In this document: positions 26,886 through 35,835 of the stretch, in pieces | Layout of the letters: every line of letters begins with the position of its first letter | Numbering within the stretch: position 1 is the stretch's first letter | Assembly: GCF_030348505.1 (NCBI RefSeq) | Contig: NZ_JAUCFJ010000002.1 | Span: 3,972,001-4,036,000, forward strand | Reading direction: 5' to 3' | From: Lysinibacillus sp. G4S2 | Lineage (GTDB): Bacteria > Bacillota > Bacilli > Bacillales_A > Planococcaceae | Length of the DNA stretch: 64,000 bases | Notes under the pieces: generated by a model | Seen by the model: only the letters and a program-made list of their open reading frames with translations | Databases searched by the model: none | What the model was told of the DNA's origin: nothing | Made by a program: the position numbers and the translations under genes

Positions 26886-27395
26886 TTACCCTCCTATCAG
26901 CATTACTACAAAAATTAAACAAAGCGTACCATAAATATTAGGGATAATAATTCCCCAAAAATATCTTAAATTTTTTTCTTCATCCCATCCCCAAAAACGA
27001 ATAAATGTAGAAATAATCCACAAGCTTATAAACAAAATTAAAATTATCCATACATTCATAGATACCGTATGAAAAATATTTTCCACATTATTCTTTGCAG
27101 ATATGGACAATGTTTTAGCTGTTTCCACAGCATAGTATGTAATTGATACAACGGCTAAGTCTATTCCTACAGCAAAATCTTCTCTTTTAATCTTTCTTAA
27201 GTCTGAATCATTTTTACTGACTATTTTTACAAAAATTATAAATAAGGTACCTAGGAAAGGAACTAAAAAATTATAAAAAAACGGGGATGTTAAAAATTCT
27301 TCCACTTCATTTTTCACTCTCCTTACATATATAATTATTTTTAAGAGTTTATACAGTACATTATCCCTATTTTCTACACATACATTTGTGTACAT
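26886..27395 (-). CDS. Four-helix membrane protein, partner of the TIR protein
   Basis: A 169-residue protein with hydrophobic segments around residues 38-60, 77-95, 112-135 and 145-168. The ATG at 27395 has GGAGAGTTA before it. A second possible GTG start near residue 30 follows TAAGGAGAG, so the N-terminal 28-30 residues are uncertain. No family recognised. The stop codon lies 3 bp before the TIR gene start. It may sense membrane stress or anchor the TIR effector (inference). Confidence 0.68.
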   Translation of the reverse strand: MYTNVCVENRDNVLYKLLKIIIYVRRVKNEVEEFLTSPFFYNFLVPFLGTLFIIFVKIVSKNDSDLRKIKREDFAVGIDLAVVSITYYAVETAKTLSISAKNNVENIFHTVSMNVWIILILFISLWIISTFIRFWGWDEEKNLRYFWGIIIPNIYGTLCLIFVVMLIGG

Positions 27396-27503
27396 TAACT
27401 CTCCAAAATTTTCCCTATTGTAGTTAATTATAAATCAATATGTTAATAAATGTTATGTTATATTAAATTAGTTTTCCAAAATAATTACCCACTTAATAAC
27501 AAC

Positions 27504-27555
27504 AAAAAAAATGCACTGAAAACAGAACCAATAAAGGAACTGTAATCAGTGCATT
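27504..27555 (-). terminator. Terminator of the five-gene element operon
   Basis: AATGCACTGA...CAG pairs with CTG...TCAGTGCATT, followed on the minus strand by eight U residues. Confidence 0.75.
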
Positions 27556-27563
27556 CAGTATGT

Positions 27564-28217
27564 TTATTTTTTATTTTTTAATTTCTCAACAGCCATTTCC
27601 AATCTTTCAGGAATACGACCATAAGCCAAAGCATCATATACCTCTTTCTGTTCAACTCGTAAAGGTTCATAACTTGCTTCACCAATACTAATCATGTTTA
27701 AGGTATCAGCACCACTTACATAACTATATTTCTTCATACCAAGCTTTATTTTAAGTTCATCAAGCTTCCTTGCTGGGTTTACTAATTCATCATATTTTGT
27801 ACGTGCTTCTCGAAGCTTTTCAAGATATGAAAGTTTTGCTTGTAATAGTTCCAACTGTATTGCTTCCATTTCCTTGTTTTTACTCGCTGAAATATTTCGG
27901 CTTTCAGCTTCAAGTTCTGCAAGAACCGCTTGAACATCTTCTGTTTTATATTCCTGAATCAATTGTACTTCTTTTTGCATATCTGCTAGTGTTGCTTGAA
28001 GCTTTTCAACTTCCACACGTTCAGCTTCATATGTTTCTTTTGAAATAGAACCCTTCAAAGTTTCCTTGTGAAGTTCTTTCAGCATATCAGCTTTAGCTTT
28101 AAGATCAAAAGAAAGTTCAAGAATTTCATTTTCTTTAGTTTCGAGTGCTTTCATGTAGGAAGCTTCTGTATTATCCACTTTATCTAATAGTCCATTCAGC
28201 TTTTTTAACATCTTCAT
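27564..28217 (-). CDS. Coiled-coil protein of the integrative element
   Basis: A 217-residue, Glu/Lys-rich protein. Most of residues 10-150 should form a long coiled coil (heptads through EILELSFDLKAKADMLKELH). A short globular C-terminus follows (KYSYVSGADTLNMISIGEAS). It is last of five tightly spaced minus-strand genes that share AAGGGG-type ribosome-binding sites. Function unknown. Confidence 0.65.
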   Translation of the reverse strand: MKMLKKLNGLLDKVDNTEASYMKALETKENEILELSFDLKAKADMLKELHKETLKGSISKETYEAERVEVEKLQATLADMQKEVQLIQEYKTEDVQAVLAELEAESRNISASKNKEMEAIQLELLQAKLSYLEKLREARTKYDELVNPARKLDELKIKLGMKKYSYVSGADTLNMISIGEASYEPLRVEQKEVYDALAYGRIPERLEMAVEKLKNKK

Positions 28218-28222
28218 AGTAA

Positions 28223-28489
28223 TTATTCCCCTTTCCCTTCAAGTTTTTCAGTAAGCTTTGCAATTGCTTCAGTAAGTTTTGCCATATGTTGTTCAGATGT
28301 TAGTGGTACTGGCGGAAGGTTTTTAATTTCTTCAGCTTCAGCTTTTGCACGTGCTTCTTTTTCTAGCTTTCGTACTTCATCATAGTAAGCTGAAATATTT
28401 TTAAGTGGTTCAACACGTTCTTCAATTCGTTTCTGAATTGCTTGTCCTTCTTTTGATAGTTCAATTTGTAATTTTGGTAATTCGTACAT
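28223..28489 (-). CDS. Small charged alpha-helical protein
   Basis: An 88-residue protein with strong helical, charged segments (VRKLEKEARAKAEAEEIKNL) and AAAGGGGATG before its ATG. It lies 5 bp from the next gene in the element operon. No family recognised; spacing and ribosome-binding site argue that it is real. Confidence 0.6.
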   Translation of the reverse strand: MYELPKLQIELSKEGQAIQKRIEERVEPLKNISAYYDEVRKLEKEARAKAEAEEIKNLPPVPLTSEQHMAKLTEAIAKLTEKLEGKGE

Positions 28490-28504
28490 TATTCAACATC
28501 CCCT

Positions 28505-29014
28505 TTAGTTTTTCTTTTTGTTAATGCCAACTGGTGCAGTCAATCTTGCCATTAGACTTGCTTTTCTTTGTTCCACATTTACCACAGTGGTTGTTCTGTT
28601 TGTATCCGATAAACCAAGTGCATCCATTCGTTGACGTTTATCAGCTTCAACTGCGTAAGAAAATACGTCCATGAAGAGATCGACTTCTTTTGGTGTTGGA
28701 TTGGGTTTATACGGAATCTTCAGCAAGTGCTTTTTTAATTCTTGATAAGCCATAGCTTCATTAACTGGTATAACTGCATTTTGTAATTTACCTATATAGT
28801 CATTAAAATCAGGTTTTTCATGCCACGAATAATAAGATTTCGTCGAGATGGAATTTGCAGTACAAAAATCTTGTACAATAAAATTTCCCATCATCTTTAC
28901 ATTCACAATCTTCTTTGCAATTTCCACTTGTTGTGCTGATAAAGAAGCTGGTGGTTTAATTTCATTTACTAACCCTTCTACTTTCTGCATTGTTCTTTTC
29001 ATTGCCATTGTCAT
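28505..29014 (-). CDS. phBC6A51-type helix-turn-helix protein (small-terminase-like)
   Basis: A 169-residue protein. The N-terminal half has a HTH in MGNFIVQDFCTANSISTKSY followed by YSWHEKPDFNDYIGKL, the pattern of the phBC6A51 HTH family of Bacillus phages. Such proteins resemble small-terminase or transposase DNA-binding domains. The C-terminal part (VVNVEQRKASLMARL) is short. In phage-inducible islands a TerS-like protein redirects helper-phage packaging; that role here is inference. Confidence 0.65.
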   Translation of the reverse strand: MTMAMKRTMQKVEGLVNEIKPPASLSAQQVEIAKKIVNVKMMGNFIVQDFCTANSISTKSYYSWHEKPDFNDYIGKLQNAVIPVNEAMAYQELKKHLLKIPYKPNPTPKEVDLFMDVFSYAVEADKRQRMDALGLSDTNRTTTVVNVEQRKASLMARLTAPVGINKKKN

Positions 29015-29023
29015 ACATCCCCT

Positions 29024-29485
29024 TTATTTAACGAGTAAATCTTTCTGTTTAACTTTAATGGTTGTGGTGTTTTTCCACTGGTCCATATAGTTCTGAACCT
29101 TGATAGTGTGTAGATTTGATTCCAGCAAATTGTTCAAAATCAATACACATCTATTTTCATTGGTAACTGGTTTATTCAGTTCCCCTTGCAATTCCTGAAT
29201 ATCAGAAAGAAGCTTTGCTTTTGCTTTACGTGCAAAACTTGCATAAGCGGTAAAATGATATTGTTGTTTGTCTAAAACATATTCAGTTGAATATTTAAAA
29301 GTAGCTTCTTTGACTTGTGCAGTTACTTCTGCAACTAATAGTGAAGTACTTGCTTTCTGTTCCTGAAGCGTACCGGCTTTAATTGTTGCTTTAATGTGCT
29401 TCAAGTTCTGCTTGATAACTTTCATTTGTTTGGCTGGACTTGGTTTGTGTGCTTTGTTTGGTTTTATTGCTTCCATATTTACCAC
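29024..29485 (-). CDS. Hypothetical element protein
   Basis: A 153-residue lysine-rich protein with a GTG start after AAAGGGGTG. Predicted mostly helical (KMKVIKQNLKHIKATIKAGT; KAKAKLLSDIQELQGELN). It is 3 bp from the Xre gene and 9 bp from the HTH gene, so it is part of the operon. Not recognised. Confidence 0.55.
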   Translation of the reverse strand: MVNMEAIKPNKAHKPSPAKQMKVIKQNLKHIKATIKAGTLQEQKASTSLLVAEVTAQVKEATFKYSTEYVLDKQQYHFTAYASFARKAKAKLLSDIQELQGELNKPVTNENRCVLILNNLLESNLHTIKVQNYMDQWKNTTTIKVKQKDLLVK

Positions 29486-29488
29486 TGG

Positions 29489-29713
29489 TTACACCCCTTT
29501 ATTAATAACTGAATTTAATACTGCTATTTCAAGACCACCCACACCTTCTTCAGCAAATACATTTAATATTGCTTTTTGTGTTTGTGGTGTTAGTTCAGCA
29601 GTTCCAAGTTCAATTTTGGAAATAAGCGATTGATGTTTCCCCACACGTTCAGCAAGTTCTTCTTGTGATAGGTTTGTGATACTTCGTAAATGCTTGATAA
29701 GTTCTTTGTTCAT
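29489..29713 (-). CDS. Xre-family HTH regulator
   Basis: A 74-residue Cro/C1-type DNA-binding protein. The HTH is at residues 11-35 (SQEELAERVGKHQSLISKIE). The ATG at 29713 is preferred because AAGGAAGTGA lies at correct spacing. It heads the five-gene minus-strand operon. Two identical 19-bp motifs (29735-29753 and 29937-29955) with a TTCTT/AAGAA dyad lie upstream and are the likely operators. Confidence 0.8.
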   Translation of the reverse strand: MNKELIKHLRSITNLSQEELAERVGKHQSLISKIELGTAELTPQTQKAILNVFAEEGVGGLEIAVLNSVINKGV

Positions 29714-29734
29714 TGTTCTCACTTCCTTGATTCC

Positions 29735-29753
29735 AGGTTCTTGAAATAAGAAT
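29735..29753. promoter_or_regulatory. Candidate Xre operator, copy 1
   Basis: AGGTTCTTGAAATAAGAAT with the dyad TTCTT-GAAAT-AAGAA, 22 bp upstream of the Xre gene start. Confidence 0.6.
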
Positions 29754-29763
29754 TAGTAAGCAT

Positions 29764-29790
29764 AAAAAAAGATGCTTCAGAAGAAGCACC
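29764..29790 (-). terminator. Minus-strand terminator upstream of the Xre operon
   Basis: TGCTTC-AGAA-GAAGCA, followed on the minus strand by seven U residues. It would end a short transcript starting near the second operator copy. Confidence 0.55.
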
Positions 29791-29936
29791 TAATTTATTA
29801 TTTACACTCTGCATCCTTTTGACTGTGTAAAATGGTTCTACATTGGTTGTATACTGCAATTGATTTTTGATGGAAAAACAATTTGCTGAAAAGCTTCAGG
29901 TATGTATCATTTCAACCTATAAACTTTTCTATATAT

Positions 29937-29955
29937 AGGTTCTTGAAATAAGAAT
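29937..29955. promoter_or_regulatory. Candidate Xre operator, copy 2
   Basis: An exact second copy of the 19-bp motif at 29735-29753, 202 bp away, in the same orientation. Confidence 0.6.
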
Positions 29956-30608
29956 GAAGTACTACAATCATTAAAATTTTTCTGCAATTTTATTTAAGCA
30001 GCGATCACTATTTTAAATCTGAAAATAGCAGATACCCCCATTAATAATATTTATGGATATAGTTATATTGGTTATTTGTTATGTTAAAGAAATTTACACG
30101 GAACTAACTAAAACATTTTAAACAAGTATCGGGCAATCACGGTTCAGCTTATTTAAATATTTTTAATGAGTAGCTGAAAAGCTGAAGCATCCTGAATCTT
30201 CCTGAAGGGTAAAATTTGTGTTCAGATATATTACTGGCTAACCCCACGACAACAGACACCCCATCCCGCCATTGGGGAGGTGCTTCCATTTCTTGAATAA
30301 TAATATTCAAATAAAAATAATAAATCATTATGTAAGTTGCTGAAGATGATTCACAAACAAATTAATTCAATTGCTTTCATCAGTTGCTTCAGTTGGTTCT
30401 GTACATCCTTCACACTGCACACAATCTTTTCAACCTTCTTCAATTCCTTTCAGGTTCAATTGCATCATGTTCTTCCATCCATTCAATACACACTGAAGAA
30501 GAAGCTTTAAACAACACATAAAGAAGCAATGCTTTCAAGTGGTACTGCATCATGTTCTTCTTTACTGCATCAGCATCAGAAGCTTCAGGTTCATCTGTAT
30601 AGCGTGCT

Positions 30609-30724
30609 AACATACCACCCCCATAAATTTGTATATCCCACCTTTTTATGTACACCAGTACCCACCCTATAAATTGTAAGCAGTACCCCCATATAAATAA
30701 TGGATGCAGTACCCACTGAAAAAG
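30609..30724. repeat. Iteron-like direct repeats
   Basis: Several imperfect units of about 26 bp built on CAGTACCC(A)CC-(A/C)TATAAAT. Three carry CAGTACCC, and a related ACCCCCATAAATTTGTA unit precedes them. They resemble iterons of plasmid or phage origins. A 97-codon open frame (30440-30733, minus) runs through the repeats and is not accepted as a gene. The rest of 29956-30888 is AT-rich, with a TTGAATA/TATTCAA palindrome at 30292-30310. Confidence 0.5.
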
Positions 30725-30888
30725 CACCAGCACCTATTCATTACTTGTTCAAATATCTTTAACGTGTTCATAACTTAACAATATTGACCATGATTATAAA
30801 GTATAGTAATATCAACACATCGGCTTTGTTCATAACTAATAGTCATAAGTGATTACTGAATTATACATAGAAATGGATTGATATATAA

Positions 30889-31447
30889 ATGAAATATGGA
30901 TATGCACGTGTATCAACATTAAACCAAGATTTAGAAACGCAATTACAAACTTTAAAAGCTGAAGGTTGCGAAGTGATCCGTTCAGAAAAGTTTACTGGTA
31001 CGAAAACAGATAGACCACAATTTCAGGAACTGCTTTCAGTCTTATCTGAAGGTGATACGCTTGTAGTCACTAAATTAGACGTTAGCACGTAACACAAAAG
31101 AAGGTATTGAAGTTATAGAAATGTTATTTGCAAAAGGTGTAAAGGTTCATGTGCTGAATGTTGGACTATTAGAAGATACTTCAATGGGACGTTTCTTTCT
31201 AACTACTTTATTAGCAGTTGCTGAACTTGAAAGAAACATGATTGTAGAACGTACACAAGAAGGGAAAGCAGTTGCTAAACAGAACCCTGACTTTAAGGAA
31301 GGTAGACCGAACAAGTTTGAAGATAAACATATTAAACACGCTTTAAAGCTATTAGAAACTAATTCATATACACAAGTTGAAGCAATGACGGGTATAAGCA
31401 AAAGCACATTACAACGTCATAAGAAAAAGCAGAAGGGACTAGTTTAA
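30889..31447 (+). pseudogene. Serine recombinase (resolvase/invertase), frameshifted
   Basis: The N-terminal part MKYGYARVSTLNQDLETQLQ carries the catalytic serine, and TLVVTKLD follows. At about 31078-31085 the frame breaks: the expected [15 protein letters not shown] block continues in another frame, consistent with a two-base deletion. The C-terminal part ([19 protein letters not shown], then EGRPNKFED and a Hin-type HTH) is intact from 31088 on. A functional copy would be about 185 residues. A sequencing error cannot be excluded. Confidence 0.85.
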
Positions 31448-31467
31448 TAAACTGGTTTCTTTTTTTA
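31438..31467 (+). terminator. Terminator after the resolvase
   Basis: ACTAGTTT pairs with AAACTGGT (one G-U), followed by TTCTTTTTTT. Confidence 0.6.
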
Positions 31468-31619
31468 TGGATTATGTTAGTTCAATAAAAAAGTAAAAAT
31501 GAAGTTGAATATTAATAATCAATTAAAACTGCCGAGTGTATTCCCTTTACACACATTTTCTTTTCCACGTGAACAGTCCATTTCATGTACTTTTCATCAA
31601 TTCCCCACCAGTTCTATAA

Positions 31620-31830
31620 AGTGTGTCTAAATTGTGAACAGATAACCCCCTTCATAACCGCACACCACTGATAAATACCAGCTACACCCACACCATGACA
31701 TTTAAAACACCGTGTAAAGCATTGATACATCCACCTTTATCAGCTACAACATGACATGAACATGACATTTACCATAACGGTTAAATGCTGATATATCAGT
31801 AATAGTTCAAGATCAAAAGATTCTTGTCAG
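31620..31830. other. Non-coding region upstream of the P-loop gene, possible origin
   Basis: Contains two imperfect copies of CAGCTACA...ACATGACATTTA about 75 bp apart, a third CATGACAT, and a GCTGATATATCAG near-palindrome at its end. No coding frame is seen from 31448 to 32191. Position before the replication-type gene suggests an origin or control region (inference). Confidence 0.35.
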
Positions 31831-32191
31831 GGGAAAAGCACCCCTTCCAAGATGATAAAAACAAATAAATATCTTTCTGCTATTATGCTGAACAATTGCA
31901 CCTTCTTCAGCAATATTTCAGTAATGAAGCTGGTATATTTTTAATCATGTAAAGCGTTCTTTGCTTTACTCATTACGATGAAATATTTAGTTAAGAAGCC
32001 GTGAAAAAATAATCACTTTTTGTATATCTTCCTTTAAGGATGAACGCTACAACCCTTGATATATCAACGTTTCTGAAGAAATTAAGAACTTTTGATGTTC
32101 TTATTCATTTGTAGTATCGTTCTGTTTCAATGTCTGCATCTGAACCTTTTCTTGTTTTAGGCATGTAAGACAATAAGAAAGGATGATTTAC

Positions 32192-33469
32192 ATGCAGAAA
32201 TTAGTACAAGAAACACATTACACAAAGGAACAATCAGAACATACGCAACAAACACCAGTACACATTGTTGATAGTATTATGGGTGCTGGTAAAACAAGTT
32301 GGTCAATTCAATTTATGAATGAAGCTGATCCAGATAAGAATTTTCTATATATCACACCATTATTATCAGAAACACAACGTGTTAAAGAAGGTGTAACTAA
32401 TAGAAAATTTGCAACACCAGTACCAAAAGGGAAAAACAAAGGTAAATTTATCAATCTGAAGGAACTGATTGTAAATGACCGTGACATTGCATCAACACAT
32501 GCTTTATTTCAGAAAGCAGATGAAGAACTAATTGATCTAATAAAAGCTGGGAACTATACCTTAATTCTTGATGAAGCAATGGAGGTTGTTGAAGAATGTA
32601 AGTTACTTAAAGATGATTTTCAGTGGTTGTATGATAGTGGGATGGTTAAAGTAGATAAAGATACTGGATTGATAAGTTGGAATAGAGAAGGCAAATATCA
32701 AGATACACGCTATAAAGATATTAAAACACTTGCAGAATCAGAAAATTTGTACTTCTTTGAAAACAAAGTGCTGTTTTGGACATTCCCTATTTCAGTATTT
32801 AAAGCATTCAAGGAAGTATATGTTATGACGTATCTCTTTCAGTGCCAACAACAAAAATACTATTACGATATGTATAACCTTGAATACAGTTATAAAGCTG
32901 TTCAGAAGCTACCAACTGGTGAATATACTCTGATAAACCATAAAAACAAAGAACCGTATGATAAAACGGCTATTAAATCGCTGATAAACATTTATGAAGG
33001 TAAATTGAATAATATTGGTGATGATAAGACTGCTTTTTCAAAGTCTTGGTCCGGTAAAAAACAGAACAAACACCTAATTGAAAAGTTGCAAAAGAATATC
33101 ACCACATACTTCAAAAACAATGTTAAAACACCTACAGAATTAAATATGTGGACATGCTACAAAGCTTACGTGCCAAAGCTAAAAGGAAAAGGATACACAA
33201 AAGGATTTATTGCTTGTAATGCACGTGCTACTAATGCATTTAAAGAAAAAGAATCACTTGCATATACAGTAAATCGCTTTATGAATCCCTATGAAAAGAA
33301 GTTCTTTATTTCCAAAGGTGTTGAAGTGAATGAAGATATGTGTGCACTATCTGAACTTATTCAGTGGATTTGGAGAAGCCAGATAAGGGACGGCAAGCCA
33401 ATAAACCTGTATATCCCATCAAAGCGTATGAGAACTCTTCTTAAAGATTATTTAGAAAGCGAATGGTGA
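32192..33469 (+). CDS. P-loop NTPase, phage/plasmid replication helicase-like
   Basis: A 425-residue protein. Walker A is visible as DSIMGAGKTSWS near residue 30, and Walker B as YTLILDEAMEVVEE near residue 125. A C-terminal QWIWRSQIRDGKPINLYIPS segment looks like a helicase arginine-finger motif. This arrangement resembles DEAD-like replicative helicases of Bacillus phages and plasmids. The start at 32192 follows AAAGGATGA. It is the only plus-strand enzyme of the element's centre and is flanked by possible origin repeats. Confidence 0.7.
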   Translation: MQKLVQETHYTKEQSEHTQQTPVHIVDSIMGAGKTSWSIQFMNEADPDKNFLYITPLLSETQRVKEGVTNRKFATPVPKGKNKGKFINLKELIVNDRDIASTHALFQKADEELIDLIKAGNYTLILDEAMEVVEECKLLKDDFQWLYDSGMVKVDKDTGLISWNREGKYQDTRYKDIKTLAESENLYFFENKVLFWTFPISVFKAFKEVYVMTYLFQCQQQKYYYDMYNLEYSYKAVQKLPTGEYTLINHKNKEPYDKTAIKSLINIYEGKLNNIGDDKTAFSKSWSGKKQNKHLIEKLQKNITTYFKNNVKTPTELNMWTCYKAYVPKLKGKGYTKGFIACNARATNAFKEKESLAYTVNRFMNPYEKKFFISKGVEVNEDMCALSELIQWIWRSQIRDGKPINLYIPSKRMRTLLKDYLESEW

Positions 33470-33496
33470 TGTTTAACCAACATGATATTTATAAAC

Positions 33497-33536
33497 AAAA
33501 AAAGTCGTTTCCCAGTATTTTAAGGAATCGACTTTT
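33497..33536. terminator. Bidirectional terminator
   Basis: AAAAAGTCG pairs with CGACTTTT between the convergent P-loop and HEPN-like genes. Confidence 0.6.
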
Positions 33537-33587
33537 CTAATTGAATTGTTTCACTATGTAATAAAAAAATAGTTGAAGTTCGGTCAA

Positions 33588-34532
33588 TCATTCACTTGTT
33601 ATTGATTCTTTTTCTTGTGTTTCTAATTCTGATGAAATATCGATTTCTAGTTTAACTGAACCATTTTGGTGTACCTTTAGCTTTTCCCAAAATGTTTTCA
33701 TTGCAGTTACATACTTTTCAAATGATATTTTATCGACACTTAATACCTCTTTCATATTGGTCGTACGATACAAGTTCATAAGTTTAGCCGTAGTTGCTGT
33801 TTCAAAGTATTCAGGGTGTATCTTGTGTAATGCCTTCGCCGATGTTCCACTACCATGCTTAAACGTATTCGATATTAGATTACATTCACGAATTGTTTCC
33901 CATATTTCCGTTTCCACGATAGGTACTTCAATCCCACTGTCCTCTATAACGCCAAACAAATCATCCCATTCAGAAATTTCTTTCGTAGGCATAGTAAAGG
34001 TTAGTTTCATTTCTTGCAGAACATTCCGTAAAGCCCCAAATTGACTATAAAACTCACCATAATCTTCTTCCTTGTCTAAAGTGAATTTAATTTGATTTAT
34101 GTATTCGTTATGATGATGTGTCATTTCTTCAAACAACCACTTTCGCAACTGCTGTTCAAATACCTGATAAAGATTGCTTAATGACATTAGAACAAATTGA
34201 TAGTGCATAAGTGATTGTTCTTGCATACGGTCAGCTACATAACCTTCAATTTGTTCATAGTATTCGCTACCATCATCGTATTCGTGATTGTAATTGTTTG
34301 GAATGGTTTCATTAGCTTCAATTAAATATAAATCAGCAATCTTTTTAGGGTTTTCCTTCACATCTTTATACATTGCATCATACGTACGATTGTAGGTTTC
34401 TAGCAGTACATCATATATGCGAGTATATGAATCTTTGATGTACGGATTAAAGTACAATTTGAAGAAGACTTCTCGCTTTTCAATATTAGGGTTTTGCGGT
34501 CTACATGTGCATTTATGCTTTTTCTTTCCCAT
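33588..34532 (-). CDS. Cargo protein with HEPN-like motif
   Basis: A 314-residue, mainly helical protein. The ATG at 34532 follows AAAGGTAGTG. The N-terminus has a CTC motif (KKKHKCTCRPQNP). A central IRECNLISNTFKHGSGTSAK segment near residues 225-245 resembles the R-x-N-x-H/KHG region of HEPN-type proteins. The Arg-to-His spacing is longer than in classical HEPN RNases, so activity is doubtful. Family not firmly identified. As a lone cargo gene on an island, abortive-infection function is possible (inference). Confidence 0.55.
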   Translation of the reverse strand: MGKKKHKCTCRPQNPNIEKREVFFKLYFNPYIKDSYTRIYDVLLETYNRTYDAMYKDVKENPKKIADLYLIEANETIPNNYNHEYDDGSEYYEQIEGYVADRMQEQSLMHYQFVLMSLSNLYQVFEQQLRKWLFEEMTHHHNEYINQIKFTLDKEEDYGEFYSQFGALRNVLQEMKLTFTMPTKEISEWDDLFGVIEDSGIEVPIVETEIWETIRECNLISNTFKHGSGTSAKALHKIHPEYFETATTAKLMNLYRTTNMKEVLSVDKISFEKYVTAMKTFWEKLKVHQNGSVKLEIDISSELETQEKESITSE

Positions 34533-34744
34533 TTGAACACTACCTTTCAATTAGAGTGGCTTATAATCATTATCAGCTACCAATTAAAGAAAAGCTAATA
34601 AAGTGACCACTAATCTATTTAAATTTACCTAGTGGTCTTCTGGGTTACCTGAAGCGTATTGTTTATTGCTTAATTACACCTTAAAACAAAGTCGGTACAG
34701 AACTATGTACAAAATTTCCTTTGTGCCACTAAAAGTAATTACAA

Positions 34745-35305
34745 TTATTTCTTATAACAATTAACGCACTGTTTCTTCCACTGATTATCAGCTTTTAACC
34801 AACGTTTCCTACCACAAGTTATACAAGGGATCATAACCTTGTCCAATACATATTTCATTGATTTTACATCTAACTTAAATTTCTCATCATCCGTAGACGG
34901 ATTTGGTAATTCAACTATTAATTTCTTTTCTAGACAACACAAACATAATATTTCATTTTTCCATTCTCTATATTGAATTATGCTTATTGATTCAGATTTT
35001 CTTATTCCACATTCCGCACATGCTTTTTCATTCAATTTCATTTCATTTCGACGTTCTTCTATCTTTTCATAGTATGAAACACCAGTCATATGATGACCAC
35101 ATTTATAGCAGTCTATTTCAGATGATTTATCTATTCGTTCCTGAAAGTCATAACTAAAGATTCCTTTTCTATCGGTATTACCTCCATCAGGACTCATTTC
35201 ATAAGAAACTGTTGTATCAAAACCGCAAGAATTGCAAGGAATACTGAAGATTTTGGTTCGACAATCAATACAAGTACATGGTTTACCCCACTCACAATTT
35301 GGCAT
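34745..35305 (-). CDS. Multi-zinc-ribbon protein
   Basis: A 186-residue cysteine-rich protein with at least five CxxC-type knuckles: CTCIDC, CNSCG, CYKCG, CAECG, CLCC, and CITCGRKRW paired with CVNCYKK. These probably form three or four zinc ribbons for nucleic-acid or protein binding. Family unknown. It is monocistronic within the element, minus strand. Confidence 0.6.
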   Translation of the reverse strand: MPNCEWGKPCTCIDCRTKIFSIPCNSCGFDTTVSYEMSPDGGNTDRKGIFSYDFQERIDKSSEIDCYKCGHHMTGVSYYEKIEERRNEMKLNEKACAECGIRKSESISIIQYREWKNEILCLCCLEKKLIVELPNPSTDDEKFKLDVKSMKYVLDKVMIPCITCGRKRWLKADNQWKKQCVNCYKK

Positions 35306-35383
35306 ACTTTACACACCACCGTTCTTAAATTTCATCTACACTTCCATTCCAGTTACAGTGTAGGAATACGAACCAAAATTAAT

Positions 35384-35677
35384 TTATAGCTTCAGCCAAT
35401 CGCGAATTTCTTTTATTCCCTTATAAGTTTTTGACCAAGCATTATTTTCTTCTAAAAATTCAATTCCTTTCATTGTTATCTTTGCAGAACCAAAGCTTAC
35501 ATAATAAACAGTATTATCAGCATATTGTACCCCAATACTTTTAGCATACCCTTCATCCTTAATTAGTACAGCGATTTCCCCCCACTGTTCAAAATCCAAA
35601 TCATAATCCATTTTTTTCGGTTCATTTCCTTGTTCCAATTCCTTTAAGATACTGTAAATTAACTTCTTTCTATTCAT
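35384..35677 (-). CDS. YjcQ-family protein
   Basis: A 97-residue protein resembling YjcQ: it starts MNRKKLIYSILKELEQGNEP and has a winged-helix-like fold with ITMKGIEFLEENNAWSKTYK near the C-terminus. YjcQ proteins occur in Bacillus phages and mobile elements; function unknown, perhaps DNA-binding. Confidence 0.75.
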   Translation of the reverse strand: MNRKKLIYSILKELEQGNEPKKMDYDLDFEQWGEIAVLIKDEGYAKSIGVQYADNTVYYVSFGSAKITMKGIEFLEENNAWSKTYKGIKEIRDWLKL

Positions 35678-35835
35678 CTTCTACACTCACCTTTCAAATA
35701 ATAATTCGACATAATGTGATACAAACCCTTTAATTATGGTGAAATATTCCATACTAAGAATTATGTCTGATGTTTCACCTAGTGTTGTTATAGGTCTGTA
35801 AGACAAAATAAAACAATAAAAAGGTGGATATTAAA

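Noticed and set aside
30440..30733. 97-codon minus-strand frame
   Set aside because: Its first half consists of iteron-like repeats translated. A shorter 57-codon part could still be real but has no good ribosome-binding site.
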